Positions 1 through 8,955 are shown, numbered from the stretch's first letter. The stretch is DNA of 64,000 nucleotides from Acidobacteriota bacterium (GCA_013289665.1 JABCZN010000004.1:1-64000), one strand, 5' to 3'. The notes: generated by a model not told the origin, from the sequence alone. Made by a program: numbers and translations.

Positions 1-76
1 GCACGAGCATGATGTCCGCCATCGGAATCACGTTCGGTGCTGCCATCTGGGGGCCGGCTTGCGGCTTGTAAGCCAT
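1..76 (-). CDS. exbD: ExbD-type biopolymer transport protein, N-terminal fragment cut by the window edge
   Basis: The reverse strand reads ATG at 76 followed by MAYKPQAGP and then APNVIPMADIMLV, the cytoplasmic lead-in of ExbD/TolR proteins just before their single membrane helix. Only about 25 codons are inside the window. It lies 18 bases after the exbB stop and is last in the tonB-exbB-exbD run, so it should supply the peptidoglycan- and TonB-interacting subunit of the proton-driven motor. The identity rests on the short N-terminus plus position; another ExbD copy could follow outside the window. Confidence 0.75.
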   Translation of the reverse strand, partial: MAYKPQAGPQMAAPNVIPMADIMLV

Positions 77-94
77 AGTATGCCTTCTTCCGGG

Positions 95-817
95 TTACTT
101 CTTGGTCGCGCCGCGGCGCAGGATGAAGTAGTTGATCAACTCCATCGAGGAGTTGTCCATCTCCACGTCAAACGCTTCGACCTTGTTCGTGAAGTAGTTA
201 TAGGCCCACACTGCAGGCACCGCGACGAGGAGACCGAAGGCCGTCGTGACCAGCGCTTCAGCGATACCGCCGGCGACTGCGGAGAGACCCGTTGCCTTCT
301 GGCTTTCGATGCCCTTAAACGCGTTCAAGATGCCGACGACCGTGCCGAACAGTCCGACGAACGGCGCCGTTGAACCGATGGTGGCCAGGGCCGAGAGGCC
401 GCGCTTCATTTCCGCGTGCACGATGGCGACGGAACGTTCCAGACCGCGCTTCGCGGCCTCGATCACTTCCGCGTCGGACACCTGTTGGGAAGCCGACTGG
501 AATTCCGAAAGCCCCGTGGCGACAACCTTGGCGATGTGGCTCTTCTTGTTGCGCTCGGCGATAGCGATGGCTTCGTCGAGTTTCCCGTCCTTCAGCGCTC
601 CGGCAACCTGCTGCACGAACAGGCGCGACTGCTTGCGCGCGTTGTTGTACATCAGAAAGCGGTCAATCATGACGCCGAACGAGTACACCGAGAGGATAAA
701 AAGAATGACGACTACGATTTTGGCGAGGAGGCCCATCGAAATCCACATGGAACGCAGGTCCCATGATGTGGTGGGCTCCTGCAGCCACGCCGCGTAAACC
801 AACAAAGTTGCTAACAT
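95..817 (-). CDS. exbB: ExbB / TolQ / MotA family proton channel subunit
   Basis: 240 residues, the usual ExbB length. A hydrophobic N-terminal helix (about 29-50) is followed by a long cytoplasmic stretch and two helices around 150-170 and 180-205. The TolQ/ExbB signature region is visible: RGLSALATIGSTAPFVGLFG, then VVGILNAFKGIE. In the Ton system this inner-membrane pentamer uses the proton gradient to drive TonB. It sits between tonB (start of exbB 121 bases after the tonB stop) and exbD on the same strand, so it is likely co-transcribed. TolQ is an alternative name, but the TonB-like partner next door favours ExbB. Confidence 0.9.
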   Translation of the reverse strand: MLATLLVYAAWLQEPTTSWDLRSMWISMGLLAKIVVVILFILSVYSFGVMIDRFLMYNNARKQSRLFVQQVAGALKDGKLDEAIAIAERNKKSHIAKVVATGLSEFQSASQQVSDAEVIEAAKRGLERSVAIVHAEMKRGLSALATIGSTAPFVGLFGTVVGILNAFKGIESQKATGLSAVAGGIAEALVTTAFGLLVAVPAVWAYNYFTNKVEAFDVEMDNSSMELINYFILRRGATKK

Positions 818-938
818 TCGTTTGCTCCTTATTTCCGAGGGGCGCCGGGCGAGCCGGATCCCACAAGTGAGTTAATTCGACTGCGGACTCAGACCGGCGC
901 GCACGTCCCACGACACCCGCGCCGCCCCGTTGAACAAA

Positions 939-1670
939 TTACTGTGCCAGAGAGAAAATCACGTCAATTTCGGTGTCCACTTCGACCGGGTCGCCGTTCA
1001 GCAGCGTGGGCTGATAGCGCCACTGCCGGACAGCGTCCAGTGCGGATTGCACAAGGAGTGGATGGCCCTGAACCACTTGGAGTTGTTCTACGGCGCCATT
1101 CTTGCCGATGATGGCGTGAAGCTTCACGGTGCCGCTGATGCGCGTTTGTCGCGCAAGGGGCGGATAGAGAGGCTGAACACGATTGACCAAGCGCGCGGCC
1201 TGCACGTTGCCTCCAACGGTGACGCGCCTCGGCGTAGCCTTGGGCGGCGGCGGCGGCGCGTTCCCTGCTCCACCAATCACGCCTCCGAGCACCCCGCCAG
1301 CGCTCCCGCCGGCAACGCCGCCGGGAACTCCGCCAGCCATTCCGCCCATGTCGGGCTCCGGTTCTTCTTTAATGGTCTTGAGGTCCTTGGGGATGGCTTT
1401 TGGCTGAACCAGCTTGCCGGCGTCCATCAAGTGCTGAACCGGCTTATGAATCACCTGTACGGCGGGCGGCGGTGGTGGAGGCGGCGGTGGTGGAGGCGGT
1501 GCGAGCAAAATCGAAGACATCAGCGTCTTCGGCAGCGCTTCCGTATAAATCAGAGGAATCAGGATCAGGATCGCGAGGAACAGGACCTGGAAGATCATGG
1601 AAAGTGCAACTGTCCATGGCTTGTTGGTCTTCTGGTTCGTCGAAGTTGATACGACCATTTCTTCAAACAT
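939..1670 (-). CDS. tonB: TonB-family energy transducer
   Basis: 243 residues. One N-terminal membrane helix (about 20-45) is followed by 12 consecutive prolines, a glycine-rich stretch of GG-x-x-type repeats (about 125-150), a second short proline run and a C-terminal TonB domain: RVQPLYPPLARQTRISGTV, then HPLLVQSALDAVRQWRYQP. It should span the periplasm and carry ExbBD energy to outer-membrane receptors. It starts 9 bases after the secF stop, which implies co-transcription with the Sec genes. The proline run is encoded by an exact tandem 15-base duplication, so its length may vary between strains. Confidence 0.88.
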   Translation of the reverse strand: MFEEMVVSTSTNQKTNKPWTVALSMIFQVLFLAILILIPLIYTEALPKTLMSSILLAPPPPPPPPPPPPAVQVIHKPVQHLMDAGKLVQPKAIPKDLKTIKEEPEPDMGGMAGGVPGGVAGGSAGGVLGGVIGGAGNAPPPPPKATPRRVTVGGNVQAARLVNRVQPLYPPLARQTRISGTVKLHAIIGKNGAVEQLQVVQGHPLLVQSALDAVRQWRYQPTLLNGDPVEVDTEIDVIFSLAQ

Positions 1671-1679
1671 GGCTGGCTA

Positions 1680-2933
1680 CTACCTCCTCCCAGAAGTCGC
1701 GAGGCGCGGTTGCCCGCCCTCGTTGCCCCGGGGTCTGCTGCCGGCTGCGGTTCCGGTGCTTGCGACTCCACCATGTCCCCGCCAGTTATTCCAGGCGACG
1801 ACGAGCGGAGCGGCGATACCAAAACTGGAGTACGTTCCTACCACAATCCCCACCACCAGGGCAAAGGCGAACGCCCGAAGCACCTGGCCGCCCATCAGGA
1901 ACAGGACGAGCACGGTGAGAAAAGTTAGTCCGCTGGTCAGAATCGTTCGCGACAAAGTCTGGTTGATCGACTTGTTGACAATGTCGGCGAATGGCTCCTT
2001 GCGCAGCAGGCGGCTGTTTTCCCGGATGCGGTCAAAGATGACGATAGTATCGTTCATCGAGTAACCAACCAGGGTCAGCAAAGCTGCGATGACCGTGAGC
2101 GAAATTTCGAATCCAAAAATCTTGAATAGACCCAGGGTGATTAGGACGTCATGGAACACCGCCAATACGGCCGCGGCTCCATAGACCCACTCGAACCGGA
2201 AGGCAATATATACCAGCATGCCCGCCAAAGCATAGAGGGTAACTCGGATGGCCTGATTGCGTAACTCGCCACCCACCTTGGCGCTGACGATTTCCGCATT
2301 GCGAATGGCGAAGGGCGCCGGGGAAAAACCGTCTTTGAGCGCCGCGATCACGGCCGGTGTGACGCCGCTTACCTTGGCGAGGTCGTCGAGGGACGTGAGA
2401 ACGCCGTTTTTGTCCTTGTCGCGATAGGCGAGAATCGCTTTCGCGAGCTGCTGGTATCTGTCGCCGGCAGCCACGGAAAACCCGAGTGGATCTTTCGTCG
2501 ACAAGAAATTGGCCAGTTGGGTAGGTGTGGCCGCATTGAAATCCTGTTTGCCGGTGCTGGAAACACCGTAGGTGGCATTCAGGGCGCTGAGCACCTTGGC
2601 CTTGGCTTCATCAAGTGCCTGGTCTCCCTGCCCGACCTGCGCCACGAAAATCAACACCTCGTTGGAATTCGGATTGGCAATATCACTGATGCTCTGAATC
2701 TCGCTGTTCCCGAGGCCCTGGGCCCGCAGGCCGTTCCTTAGCAGCTCGACATCGGGCGCTTTGGCGAAACGTACGTCCACGTCGGTGCCACCCCGAAAAT
2801 CGATGCCGTACTTGATGCCGCCCTTAAGGAAAATTGCCGCCCAGCCGATGAGCAGCAAGGTACCGCTCAAGGCGAAGAAATACTTAGCCTTACCCATCCA
2901 GTCGAGATTGGGCTGTTTAAAGAGCTCGATCAT
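1680..2933 (-). CDS. secF: Protein translocase subunit SecF, enlarged
   Basis: SecF works with SecD to pull proteins through SecYEG using the proton gradient. The N-terminal helix and the YGIDFRGGTDVDVRF motif (about 42-56) are typical, and the C-terminal half carries the SecD/SecF helix bundle, including LTLVGYSMNDTIVIFDRIRE. At 417 residues it is about 100 longer than ordinary SecF (around 300-320). The extra residues lie in the periplasmic P1 region (about 118-205) and include an EF-hand-like loop, DKDKNGVLTSLD, at 172-183. The tail after the last helix is rich in glycine and arginine. It lies downstream of secD with a 94-base gap. Confidence 0.95.
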   Translation of the reverse strand: MIELFKQPNLDWMGKAKYFFALSGTLLLIGWAAIFLKGGIKYGIDFRGGTDVDVRFAKAPDVELLRNGLRAQGLGNSEIQSISDIANPNSNEVLIFVAQVGQGDQALDEAKAKVLSALNATYGVSSTGKQDFNAATPTQLANFLSTKDPLGFSVAAGDRYQQLAKAILAYRDKDKNGVLTSLDDLAKVSGVTPAVIAALKDGFSPAPFAIRNAEIVSAKVGGELRNQAIRVTLYALAGMLVYIAFRFEWVYGAAAVLAVFHDVLITLGLFKIFGFEISLTVIAALLTLVGYSMNDTIVIFDRIRENSRLLRKEPFADIVNKSINQTLSRTILTSGLTFLTVLVLFLMGGQVLRAFAFALVVGIVVGTYSSFGIAAPLVVAWNNWRGHGGVASTGTAAGSRPRGNEGGQPRLATSGRR

Positions 2934-3027
2934 GCCGTTTCGCGCTTCCCTTCTTTAGACTCCACCATGTCTCTGTTTGTTCCCAGCCCCCAAAAGATGG
3001 AGTAGTACCGGAACTTTATGGCTGTAT

Positions 3028-4662
3028 CTAGATGCTCAGCTCGGCCTGACGATCCATCTTGCCCAGGTGGTATTGGAAAATCGTCTTGGAAACATAGATC
3101 GCGGTAAAGACGTTGGCGATCAAACCGATGGTCAGGGTGATAGCGAAGCCCTTGATCGGGCCCGTTCCAAAAATGAACAGGAAAAAGGCAGAGACCACAG
3201 TGGTTACGTGGGTGTCAATGATGGTCAGAAACGCCTTCGAGAACCCCGCGTCCACCGCGGCGGCGGCTGACTTGCCATTGCGAAGTTCCTCACGGATGCG
3301 CTCAAAGACCAGAACGTTGGAATCCACGCCCATACCGATGGTCAGAATCACGCCCGCAATGCCTGGCAGGGTCAAAACAGCGCCGAACATGGCCAACGCC
3401 GCCAACAGAATCACCAGGTTGATGATCAGCGCGAGCACCGCATTCACGCCCGACAACCGGTAGTAGAACACCATGAAGACCATCACCACAAGCAAGCTCA
3501 GAATGGACGCTTGCACACCGTGGCGGATGGAGTCGGCTCCGAGCGAAGGACCGACCGTGCGCTCCTCGAGGTATTTGATCGAGGCGGGCAATGCGCCGGC
3601 CCGCAGCACCAACGCCAGATCGTGCGCGGCATCCTGACTGAAGTTGCCGTCAATTCGGCCTTGGTCCTCAATCCTGCTCTGAATCGTGGGGGCCGAATAA
3701 ACCTGATGTTCGAGAACGATGGCCATCTGCCGGCCGCGGTTCTGTTCGGTGAAAGGGCCGAAACGCTTTGCCGCCTCATTGGAGAGGACGAAGTTAATCT
3801 GCCACTGACCGGGCATATCCGAATTGCGGTTTTCCGTGGCGCTGCGGAGATCGCGTCCGGTTACCACGGGGGGCCGCTGCACCAGATACCAGTTTTCCGA
3901 TGTATCGTTGGGATTCTGTCGGATGTGCGATTCCGGCCGCTCCTTTAGCAATTCAGTTCCTGGTGGGAGAATGCCGCCATGTCGCGCCAGCCCTTCCGCC
4001 TGGGAGGGATACGGCGTGGGGTCCACCAACAACATCAATTCCAGTTGGCCGCCAGCCTGAATCACCGCCTTGGCGCGTTCCGGATCGCCTTCGCCGGGCA
4101 GTTGCACCAGAATTTCGTTGTCCTTGCGGCCATGCAACTGAATGGTGGGTTCCGTCAGGCCCAGGGCGTTGATGCGGCGCTCAATGGTTTCGAGCGACTG
4201 GCTCATCGTGACTTCCTGGATGCGGGCAACCTCGCTCGGACGCAACGTCAGCAGGTAGGAGCTGGGTTCGCCCGGCGCAGGCGAAAGTTCCCAGACCCCC
4301 TCGTATTGTTCGTGGATCACATCGCGAAACGACGAGAGCTGGTCGGAGGGAATATTGCGCACGACGAGGTGCGTATCGTCGGCGCGGCGCACTTCGTCGT
4401 AGCGGATATTCTTGGCGCGCAACGCCGTGGTCAGGCGATCCACCGTCTGGTCGGTCTCCTGGGCGATGGCTTCCTCGACCTGAACCTGGAGGATCAAGTG
4501 CGTGCCACCCTGCAGGTCCAGGCCGAGTTTGATCTGGTGCTCGAAATTATCCTTGACCGCGGTGAGCGACGTGGGGAGGTTCGGATAGCCGATGACGGCA
4601 TAGATGCACAACAGAATGACTGCGAGGATGAACAGGGCTTTCCACTTCAGATTAGGGTTCAT
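3028..4662 (-). CDS. secD: Protein translocase subunit SecD
   Basis: 544 residues, normal for SecD. The N-terminal helix and the periplasmic start motif IKLGLDLQGGTHLILQV (about 43-59) are present, followed by the P1 head domain, SLETIERRINALGLTEP, and six-helix membrane domain motifs including GMGVDSNVLVFERIREELR. It acts in the inner membrane, where its P1 domain binds emerging preproteins. The start is an ATG 39 bases after the yajC stop, giving the widely conserved order yajC-secD-secF. Confidence 0.97.
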   Translation of the reverse strand: MNPNLKWKALFILAVILLCIYAVIGYPNLPTSLTAVKDNFEHQIKLGLDLQGGTHLILQVQVEEAIAQETDQTVDRLTTALRAKNIRYDEVRRADDTHLVVRNIPSDQLSSFRDVIHEQYEGVWELSPAPGEPSSYLLTLRPSEVARIQEVTMSQSLETIERRINALGLTEPTIQLHGRKDNEILVQLPGEGDPERAKAVIQAGGQLELMLLVDPTPYPSQAEGLARHGGILPPGTELLKERPESHIRQNPNDTSENWYLVQRPPVVTGRDLRSATENRNSDMPGQWQINFVLSNEAAKRFGPFTEQNRGRQMAIVLEHQVYSAPTIQSRIEDQGRIDGNFSQDAAHDLALVLRAGALPASIKYLEERTVGPSLGADSIRHGVQASILSLLVVMVFMVFYYRLSGVNAVLALIINLVILLAALAMFGAVLTLPGIAGVILTIGMGVDSNVLVFERIREELRNGKSAAAAVDAGFSKAFLTIIDTHVTTVVSAFFLFIFGTGPIKGFAITLTIGLIANVFTAIYVSKTIFQYHLGKMDRQAELSI

Positions 4663-4701
4663 GGTTAAGAGATCAAGCGCGGAATCGAGCGGCTCATGGA
4701 G

Positions 4702-5016
4702 TTATTTCGCATCGTCGGATGCCTCCACCTGAGCAATCGCTGCCCGCGCAACGCGGATTTTTACATTATCGGCGATCTTCAGAATGACCGTATCGCCGTC
4801 CATGCCATTGATCGTGCCGTAGATGCCCGCGGTGGTGATGACCTTGTCGCCGTTCTTCACTGCCGCCAGCATCTCCTGCACCTTCTTGCGCTGCCGCTGC
4901 TGCGGCAGAATCACCAGGAAATACATGATTCCGAACATGAGGCCCAGGGGAATCAGAAAACCGCCGAGCCCCGCGGCTCCGCCGGCTTGCCAGAAAATCA
5001 GTGCTGCCAGATTCAT
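4702..5016 (-). CDS. yajC: Preprotein translocase subunit YajC
   Basis: 104 residues, with one N-terminal membrane helix (about 17-38: GGFLIPLGLMFGIMYFLVIL) followed by the YajC signature PQQRQRKKVQEMLAAVKNGD and a small basic cytoplasmic domain. YajC associates with SecDF in the inner membrane. It lies between tgt and secD as in many bacteria; the 207-base gap to tgt upstream could hold its own promoter, although I could not point to a convincing one. Confidence 0.95.
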   Translation of the reverse strand: MNLAALIFWQAGGAAGLGGFLIPLGLMFGIMYFLVILPQQRQRKKVQEMLAAVKNGDKVITTAGIYGTINGMDGDTVILKIADNVKIRVARAAIAQVEASDDAK

Positions 5017-5223
5017 GTTCTGAATTGTTCCTTGCCTTTCCGAGTTTTACCTGTTGGACCCGTCGGCACAATCGCGGCCCGCAGCTCGAACCGGAAGGAG
5101 AGAATACCATCCTCTAGCGGGTAAGTTCCCGCTTCCCTTCCCGCTCGATTCTCCTGCTGAGACTCGACTTGTGCGGGTTGCCCGCGCCCTCCAACGCTTT
5201 ACACGCGTTCCGGGCGGCTCGCT

Positions 5224-6360
5224 TCAGGCTGGGCCCGCCGCATAGCGCGCGCGCAGCCCTGTCGCGAAATTTGCAAGTTGTCCAAAACTGATAGCCTCTC
5301 GGATTTGCCGCATTATGTCAAGGTAAAAGTGGACATTGTGATGGGTCGCGAGGATCGCCGCGGTGATTTCTCCCGCGGCGAAAAGATGCCGAAGATAAGC
5401 GCGCGTGTAGCGCCGGCAGACCGCGCAAGCGCAACGCGGATCGATCGGGCGCTGGTCTAGGATGTAGCGCGCGTTTTTGATAAGCACGCGGCCTTCGCTG
5501 GTGTAGAGACAAGCATGCCGTGCCGCTCGTGTCGGCAGCACGCAATCCATCATGTCAATCCCGCGCGCCACATAGTCGGGAATTTGTTCCGGCCGCCCGA
5601 CACCCATCAGGTAGCGCGGCCGCTCATTTGGCAGCAGCGCGGTCACTTCCGCAGTCATCTCACAAGTGGTTTCGTGCGGTTCGCCGACGGCCAGGCCGCC
5701 GACTGCGTAGCCTGGAAAATCCAGCTCAAGCAGTTGCCGCGCGCTTGCTCTTCGAAGGTCCGGAAACGTGGCCCCCTGCACGATGCCGAACTGCCACTGC
5801 CGAAGCTCTCCATTTTGCTGCGCTTGTTCGAGGAAATATTCCCGCGCGCGCCTCGCCCAGTCCGTGGTGCGCTTGAGCGCGGCTTCGGCGATCGTTCGCG
5901 GCGCCGGCGTCTCGATGCATTCGTCGAGGACCATCGCGATGTCGGAACCAAGCGCAAGTTGGATTTCCGCCGCCTTTTCGGGGGTGAGGAGATGCTCCGA
6001 GCCGTCAAGGTGCGAGCGAAACCGCACACCTTCATCGGTGATCTTTCGCAATTCCGCCAGACTGAACACCTGGTAGCCGCCGGAATCGGTGAGAATCGCG
6101 CCGTTCCATGACATGAATTTGTGCAGGCCACCCAGCTTGCGGACCAGCGCATGCCCCGGCCGCAGATACAAATGATAAGTATTGGCAAGGATGATCTTTG
6201 CGCCCAGGGTTTCCAGTGCTTCCTGCGTCAGACCCTTCACGGTCGCCGCTGTGCCCACCGGCATGAACACTGGCGTTTCGATCACTCCGTGCGGCGTTTT
6301 TAGCTGTCCGCGCCGCGCGCCGGTCGGATCATTTTCCAAAACCTCGAAGGAAAAATTCAC
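5224..6360 (-). CDS. tgt: tRNA-guanine transglycosylase (queuosine pathway)
   Basis: 378 residues, full length for bacterial Tgt. It exchanges guanine 34 of GUN anticodons for preQ1. Visible motifs: the N-terminal TPVFMPVGTAATVKGLT, LTDSGGYQVFSL with the catalytic aspartate loop, GLAVGEPHE, RPRYLMGVGRPEQI, DMMDCVLPTRAARHA with the nucleophile region, and a zinc site CACAVCRRYTRAYLRHLF. It is the upstream member of the tgt-yajC-secD-secF cluster, and starts 12 bases after the stop of the membrane protein gene before it. No preQ1 riboswitch was recognised upstream. Confidence 0.97.
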   Translation of the reverse strand: MNFSFEVLENDPTGARRGQLKTPHGVIETPVFMPVGTAATVKGLTQEALETLGAKIILANTYHLYLRPGHALVRKLGGLHKFMSWNGAILTDSGGYQVFSLAELRKITDEGVRFRSHLDGSEHLLTPEKAAEIQLALGSDIAMVLDECIETPAPRTIAEAALKRTTDWARRAREYFLEQAQQNGELRQWQFGIVQGATFPDLRRASARQLLELDFPGYAVGGLAVGEPHETTCEMTAEVTALLPNERPRYLMGVGRPEQIPDYVARGIDMMDCVLPTRAARHACLYTSEGRVLIKNARYILDQRPIDPRCACAVCRRYTRAYLRHLFAAGEITAAILATHHNVHFYLDIMRQIREAISFGQLANFATGLRARYAAGPA

Positions 6361-6372
6361 CTGGTTAGTGTA

Positions 6373-7140
6373 TCAGGAGAAGGCGAACGCGATTCCCACG
6401 CGAAGAACCACATAAAGGAGGAACACTCCGAGAACGATGATGAACGATTTGGCGCCCCGGAGCTTTTTGGGGTAGACGGCTGCAAAACCGATCGAGAGAA
6501 GAATCAGCTTCCACAGCTCGAGCAGATCGATGTTTTTGCCGAGCGCGAGGAGCCATTTTGAGGCATCGTCGGGGAGCAGTGCCGTCACGTTGGTGGCGAC
6601 GGGATTGTCCAGATCGAACATCCCGACTGGCTTGAGGAACAACACGCTGACAAAGAGAATTGTGCCGACGATCGAGGCAGGGATAACGGCGTGCGAAACG
6701 ATGGCCAAAGACGTTTTAAAGTTTGTTCCTGCGCCGACCATGATACTGAAGGCGCCCCACAGCACCAGCGCGATGACGAGCAAACCGCAGATCGGTACCA
6801 GCAGCCCAAAAACGTAGGCGAATATAGGCGAAAACTTTGCACTCACCGCCACCTCTTGTTCCTTCTGTTCGGCGGAGAGTTGGGCGGCTCGCGGGCTTCG
6901 CTCTATCTGCTGACTGATGTAGTCGCGCCAACTGAAGTGGCTGTTCAGCGCAATGATCGCCACAAGACTGAATAGAACAATCAGGGCTGCAGGCAAAATC
7001 CAATCGGGTTTGCGGACAATGTCCTCGAAGGTTTCCTTAGGCGAAAAAAATACGCCGATGATCCGGCCGAACGGGGAGATTGCGGCCTGAGGCTCGGCCA
7101 CAGGCGCAGGAATGGTAGCCATCAGGGACTCCTCCACCAC
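6373..7140 (-). CDS. Yip1-domain membrane protein
   Basis: 255 residues. The N-terminus resembles Yip1/DUF1282-type proteins (RIIGVFFSPKETFEDIVRKP, about 25-44), followed by five predicted membrane helices (about 47-67, 105-130, 145-165, 205-220, 232-252). The family is membrane-bound and its bacterial role is not known. The first ATG gives MVEESLMAT; the internal ATG six codons later is an equally possible start. The gene lies directly before tgt on the same strand and may share its transcript. Confidence 0.7.
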   Translation of the reverse strand: MVEESLMATIPAPVAEPQAAISPFGRIIGVFFSPKETFEDIVRKPDWILPAALIVLFSLVAIIALNSHFSWRDYISQQIERSPRAAQLSAEQKEQEVAVSAKFSPIFAYVFGLLVPICGLLVIALVLWGAFSIMVGAGTNFKTSLAIVSHAVIPASIVGTILFVSVLFLKPVGMFDLDNPVATNVTALLPDDASKWLLALGKNIDLLELWKLILLSIGFAAVYPKKLRGAKSFIIVLGVFLLYVVLRVGIAFAFS

Positions 7141-7194
7141 AGGGATGTCGCGAATTGCTGCTGAGAGTGCTACGCGTCGCTCGCAGGGAAAATA

Positions 7195-7428
7195 TCACAG
7201 TTGCCCGGTGCGCTGTATCTCCGGCACCGCCGCCAGCAGCTCCGTGGCGTAGGCTCCCTCCGGGTGCTCGAGGACCAGATTGGCCGGGCCGAATTCCACA
7301 AACTGCCCGGCACGCATCACGGCGATGCGCGTGGCCATCTGTGCGACCACGGGCACGCTGTGCGATATCAAAATGTAGGGCACCCGACGCCACTCCTCGT
7401 CGCTCAACCCAACAAGATCGAAAGACAT
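7195..7428 (-). pseudogene. Relic of an oligopeptide-type ABC transporter ATPase with an internal deletion
   Basis: The 77-codon frame begins FDLVGLSDEEWRRVPY, matching the segment just before the ABC signature in Dpp/Opp ATPases, and then jumps straight to ILISHSVPVVAQMATRIAVM, which matches the H-loop segment. It continues with the typical ending HPEGAYATELLAAVPEI. The signature LSGGQ, Walker B and D-loop that should lie between are missing, and so is everything before the first segment (Walker A). Upstream the frame reaches a stop near 7480. This is therefore a remnant rather than a working ATPase; no permease or binding protein genes lie nearby. Confidence 0.65.
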
Positions 7429-7600
7429 GCCGGTCCTGGTGTTTTGCGACCATGAGGATTTTTCGAAGCATGTAGCCTACAGCTCGACGGATTGGATCGT
7501 CCGCCTCGAAGATGGAACATCGCTGGAACCATAGATAGTTTTCTATCCGTCACATCTCGAATCTGCCCAGACCTGTTCCGATAGTAAACTGATAGGCTCC

Positions 7601-8914
7601 ATGGCCACCGCTGTTACACATCGAGTCGACTGGTCGCTGCTCTGGCAGCAGCGCGGGTTCCGCTATTTTTTCACGGCCATGTTCGTCTCGCTGTTCGGCA
7701 GCGGAATGAACTTTATCGGTGTGAGCTGGTACATCATGTCGGCCACGCACTCGACGGTCGCCGTGAGCTGGCAGGTCATCGTCGTCACCCTCCCCGGCCT
7801 CGTCGTGCCGTTTCTCGGCGGCGTGCTGATTGACCGCCTCGACCGCCGCTACCTCGGTGTGCTGCTCGATCTCTCGCGCGGCGTCGCGGTGCTCGCCATC
7901 GCCTACATCGCGTGGCGCGGCCACCTCGAAATCTGGCACCTCTATTTCATGACACTGATCACCGGCACGGGCTCCGCGATGTACTGGGCCAACGTGAACG
8001 CGCTGGTGCAGGAAGTGGTGCCGCCCAGCCAGTTCACTGGCGCGAACGCATCTGTCCTCGTGGGCGTGCAGAGTGGCATGCTCCTCGCCGGCACCTTCGT
8101 CGGCTTTTTCTACGACAACATGGGCATCGCCGGAATTCTGCTGATCGACGGGCTCACCTATTTCGTCTCTGCCTATTGCCTCTACCGCCTGCGCAGCGGC
8201 TACGTTTCCCCGCGCGATCACCGCCAGTATCCCCGCGAATATTCCGAATCCACAGACACAGCGTCACAAGCCCTCGGCAGCGGCGAAAATCCCGAAATCG
8301 CCGAAGCCGGAACCTCGCTCGGGATCTACGCCGCCGACATGAAGGAAGGCTTCGCTTACCTGCGCAGCCAGCCGGTGGTGCTCGCACTGGGCGTGACGCA
8401 CGCGATCCTGATGGCCAGCGTCGTCAGCGGAAACGTGGTGGTGGTCGCACTGGCCAACGACGTGCTCCATTCCGGTTCGCGCGGATTCGGCTTCATCGAA
8501 GCAGGTTGGGCGATCGGCGCAATCGCAGGCGGCCTGATCACCAGCCAACTGCCGCAGCGGGTCCGCCTTCCTCTTTATGTTGCAGCGATGGTAGGGCTGG
8601 CGCTCGGCCACCTCGCCGTGCCGTTCGTCACATTCCTTCTGGGTGCCGCAATCCTGCAAGGCTGCTTCGGATTTTTCCGCGCCCTCGGCGGGATCGTCGC
8701 GCAATCTTCGTTGATGTCTATCGTGCCGCGCCACTTCATGGGCCGCACGCAATCCGCCTTCGCCATCATCGCCACCGTCCTGCAGCTCGCCATGAGCTTT
8801 TCGCTCGGCTGGCTCGCGCAGCGCTTCAGCATCGCCACGGGCTTTTTTCTCCTCGCCCTGATGTATGCCGGCGCCACGCTCTCCGCCTCGCGCGCCCGCG
8901 CCTTTCTGCGTTAG
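7601..8914 (+). CDS. MFS transporter, MFS_3 / enterobactin-exporter type
   Basis: 437 residues with about 12 predicted membrane helices. The loop GVLIDRLDRRYLGVLLDLSR (about 67-86) fits the conserved loop 2-3 motif of the major facilitator superfamily, and the overall pattern resembles the DHA3/EntS-like subgroup. The substrate cannot be told from sequence. The central hydrophilic loop (about 205-240) is long and rich in Ser and Glu. It starts at an ATG without a strong ribosome site. The following DinB-like gene is close enough (41 bases) to share the transcript. Confidence 0.8.
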   Translation: MATAVTHRVDWSLLWQQRGFRYFFTAMFVSLFGSGMNFIGVSWYIMSATHSTVAVSWQVIVVTLPGLVVPFLGGVLIDRLDRRYLGVLLDLSRGVAVLAIAYIAWRGHLEIWHLYFMTLITGTGSAMYWANVNALVQEVVPPSQFTGANASVLVGVQSGMLLAGTFVGFFYDNMGIAGILLIDGLTYFVSAYCLYRLRSGYVSPRDHRQYPREYSESTDTASQALGSGENPEIAEAGTSLGIYAADMKEGFAYLRSQPVVLALGVTHAILMASVVSGNVVVVALANDVLHSGSRGFGFIEAGWAIGAIAGGLITSQLPQRVRLPLYVAAMVGLALGHLAVPFVTFLLGAAILQGCFGFFRALGGIVAQSSLMSIVPRHFMGRTQSAFAIIATVLQLAMSFSLGWLAQRFSIATGFFLLALMYAGATLSASRARAFLR

Positions 8915-8955
8915 ACTTTTTCCGTCGTTTGCGCGTTCACGCCAGTGAGGCTCTC

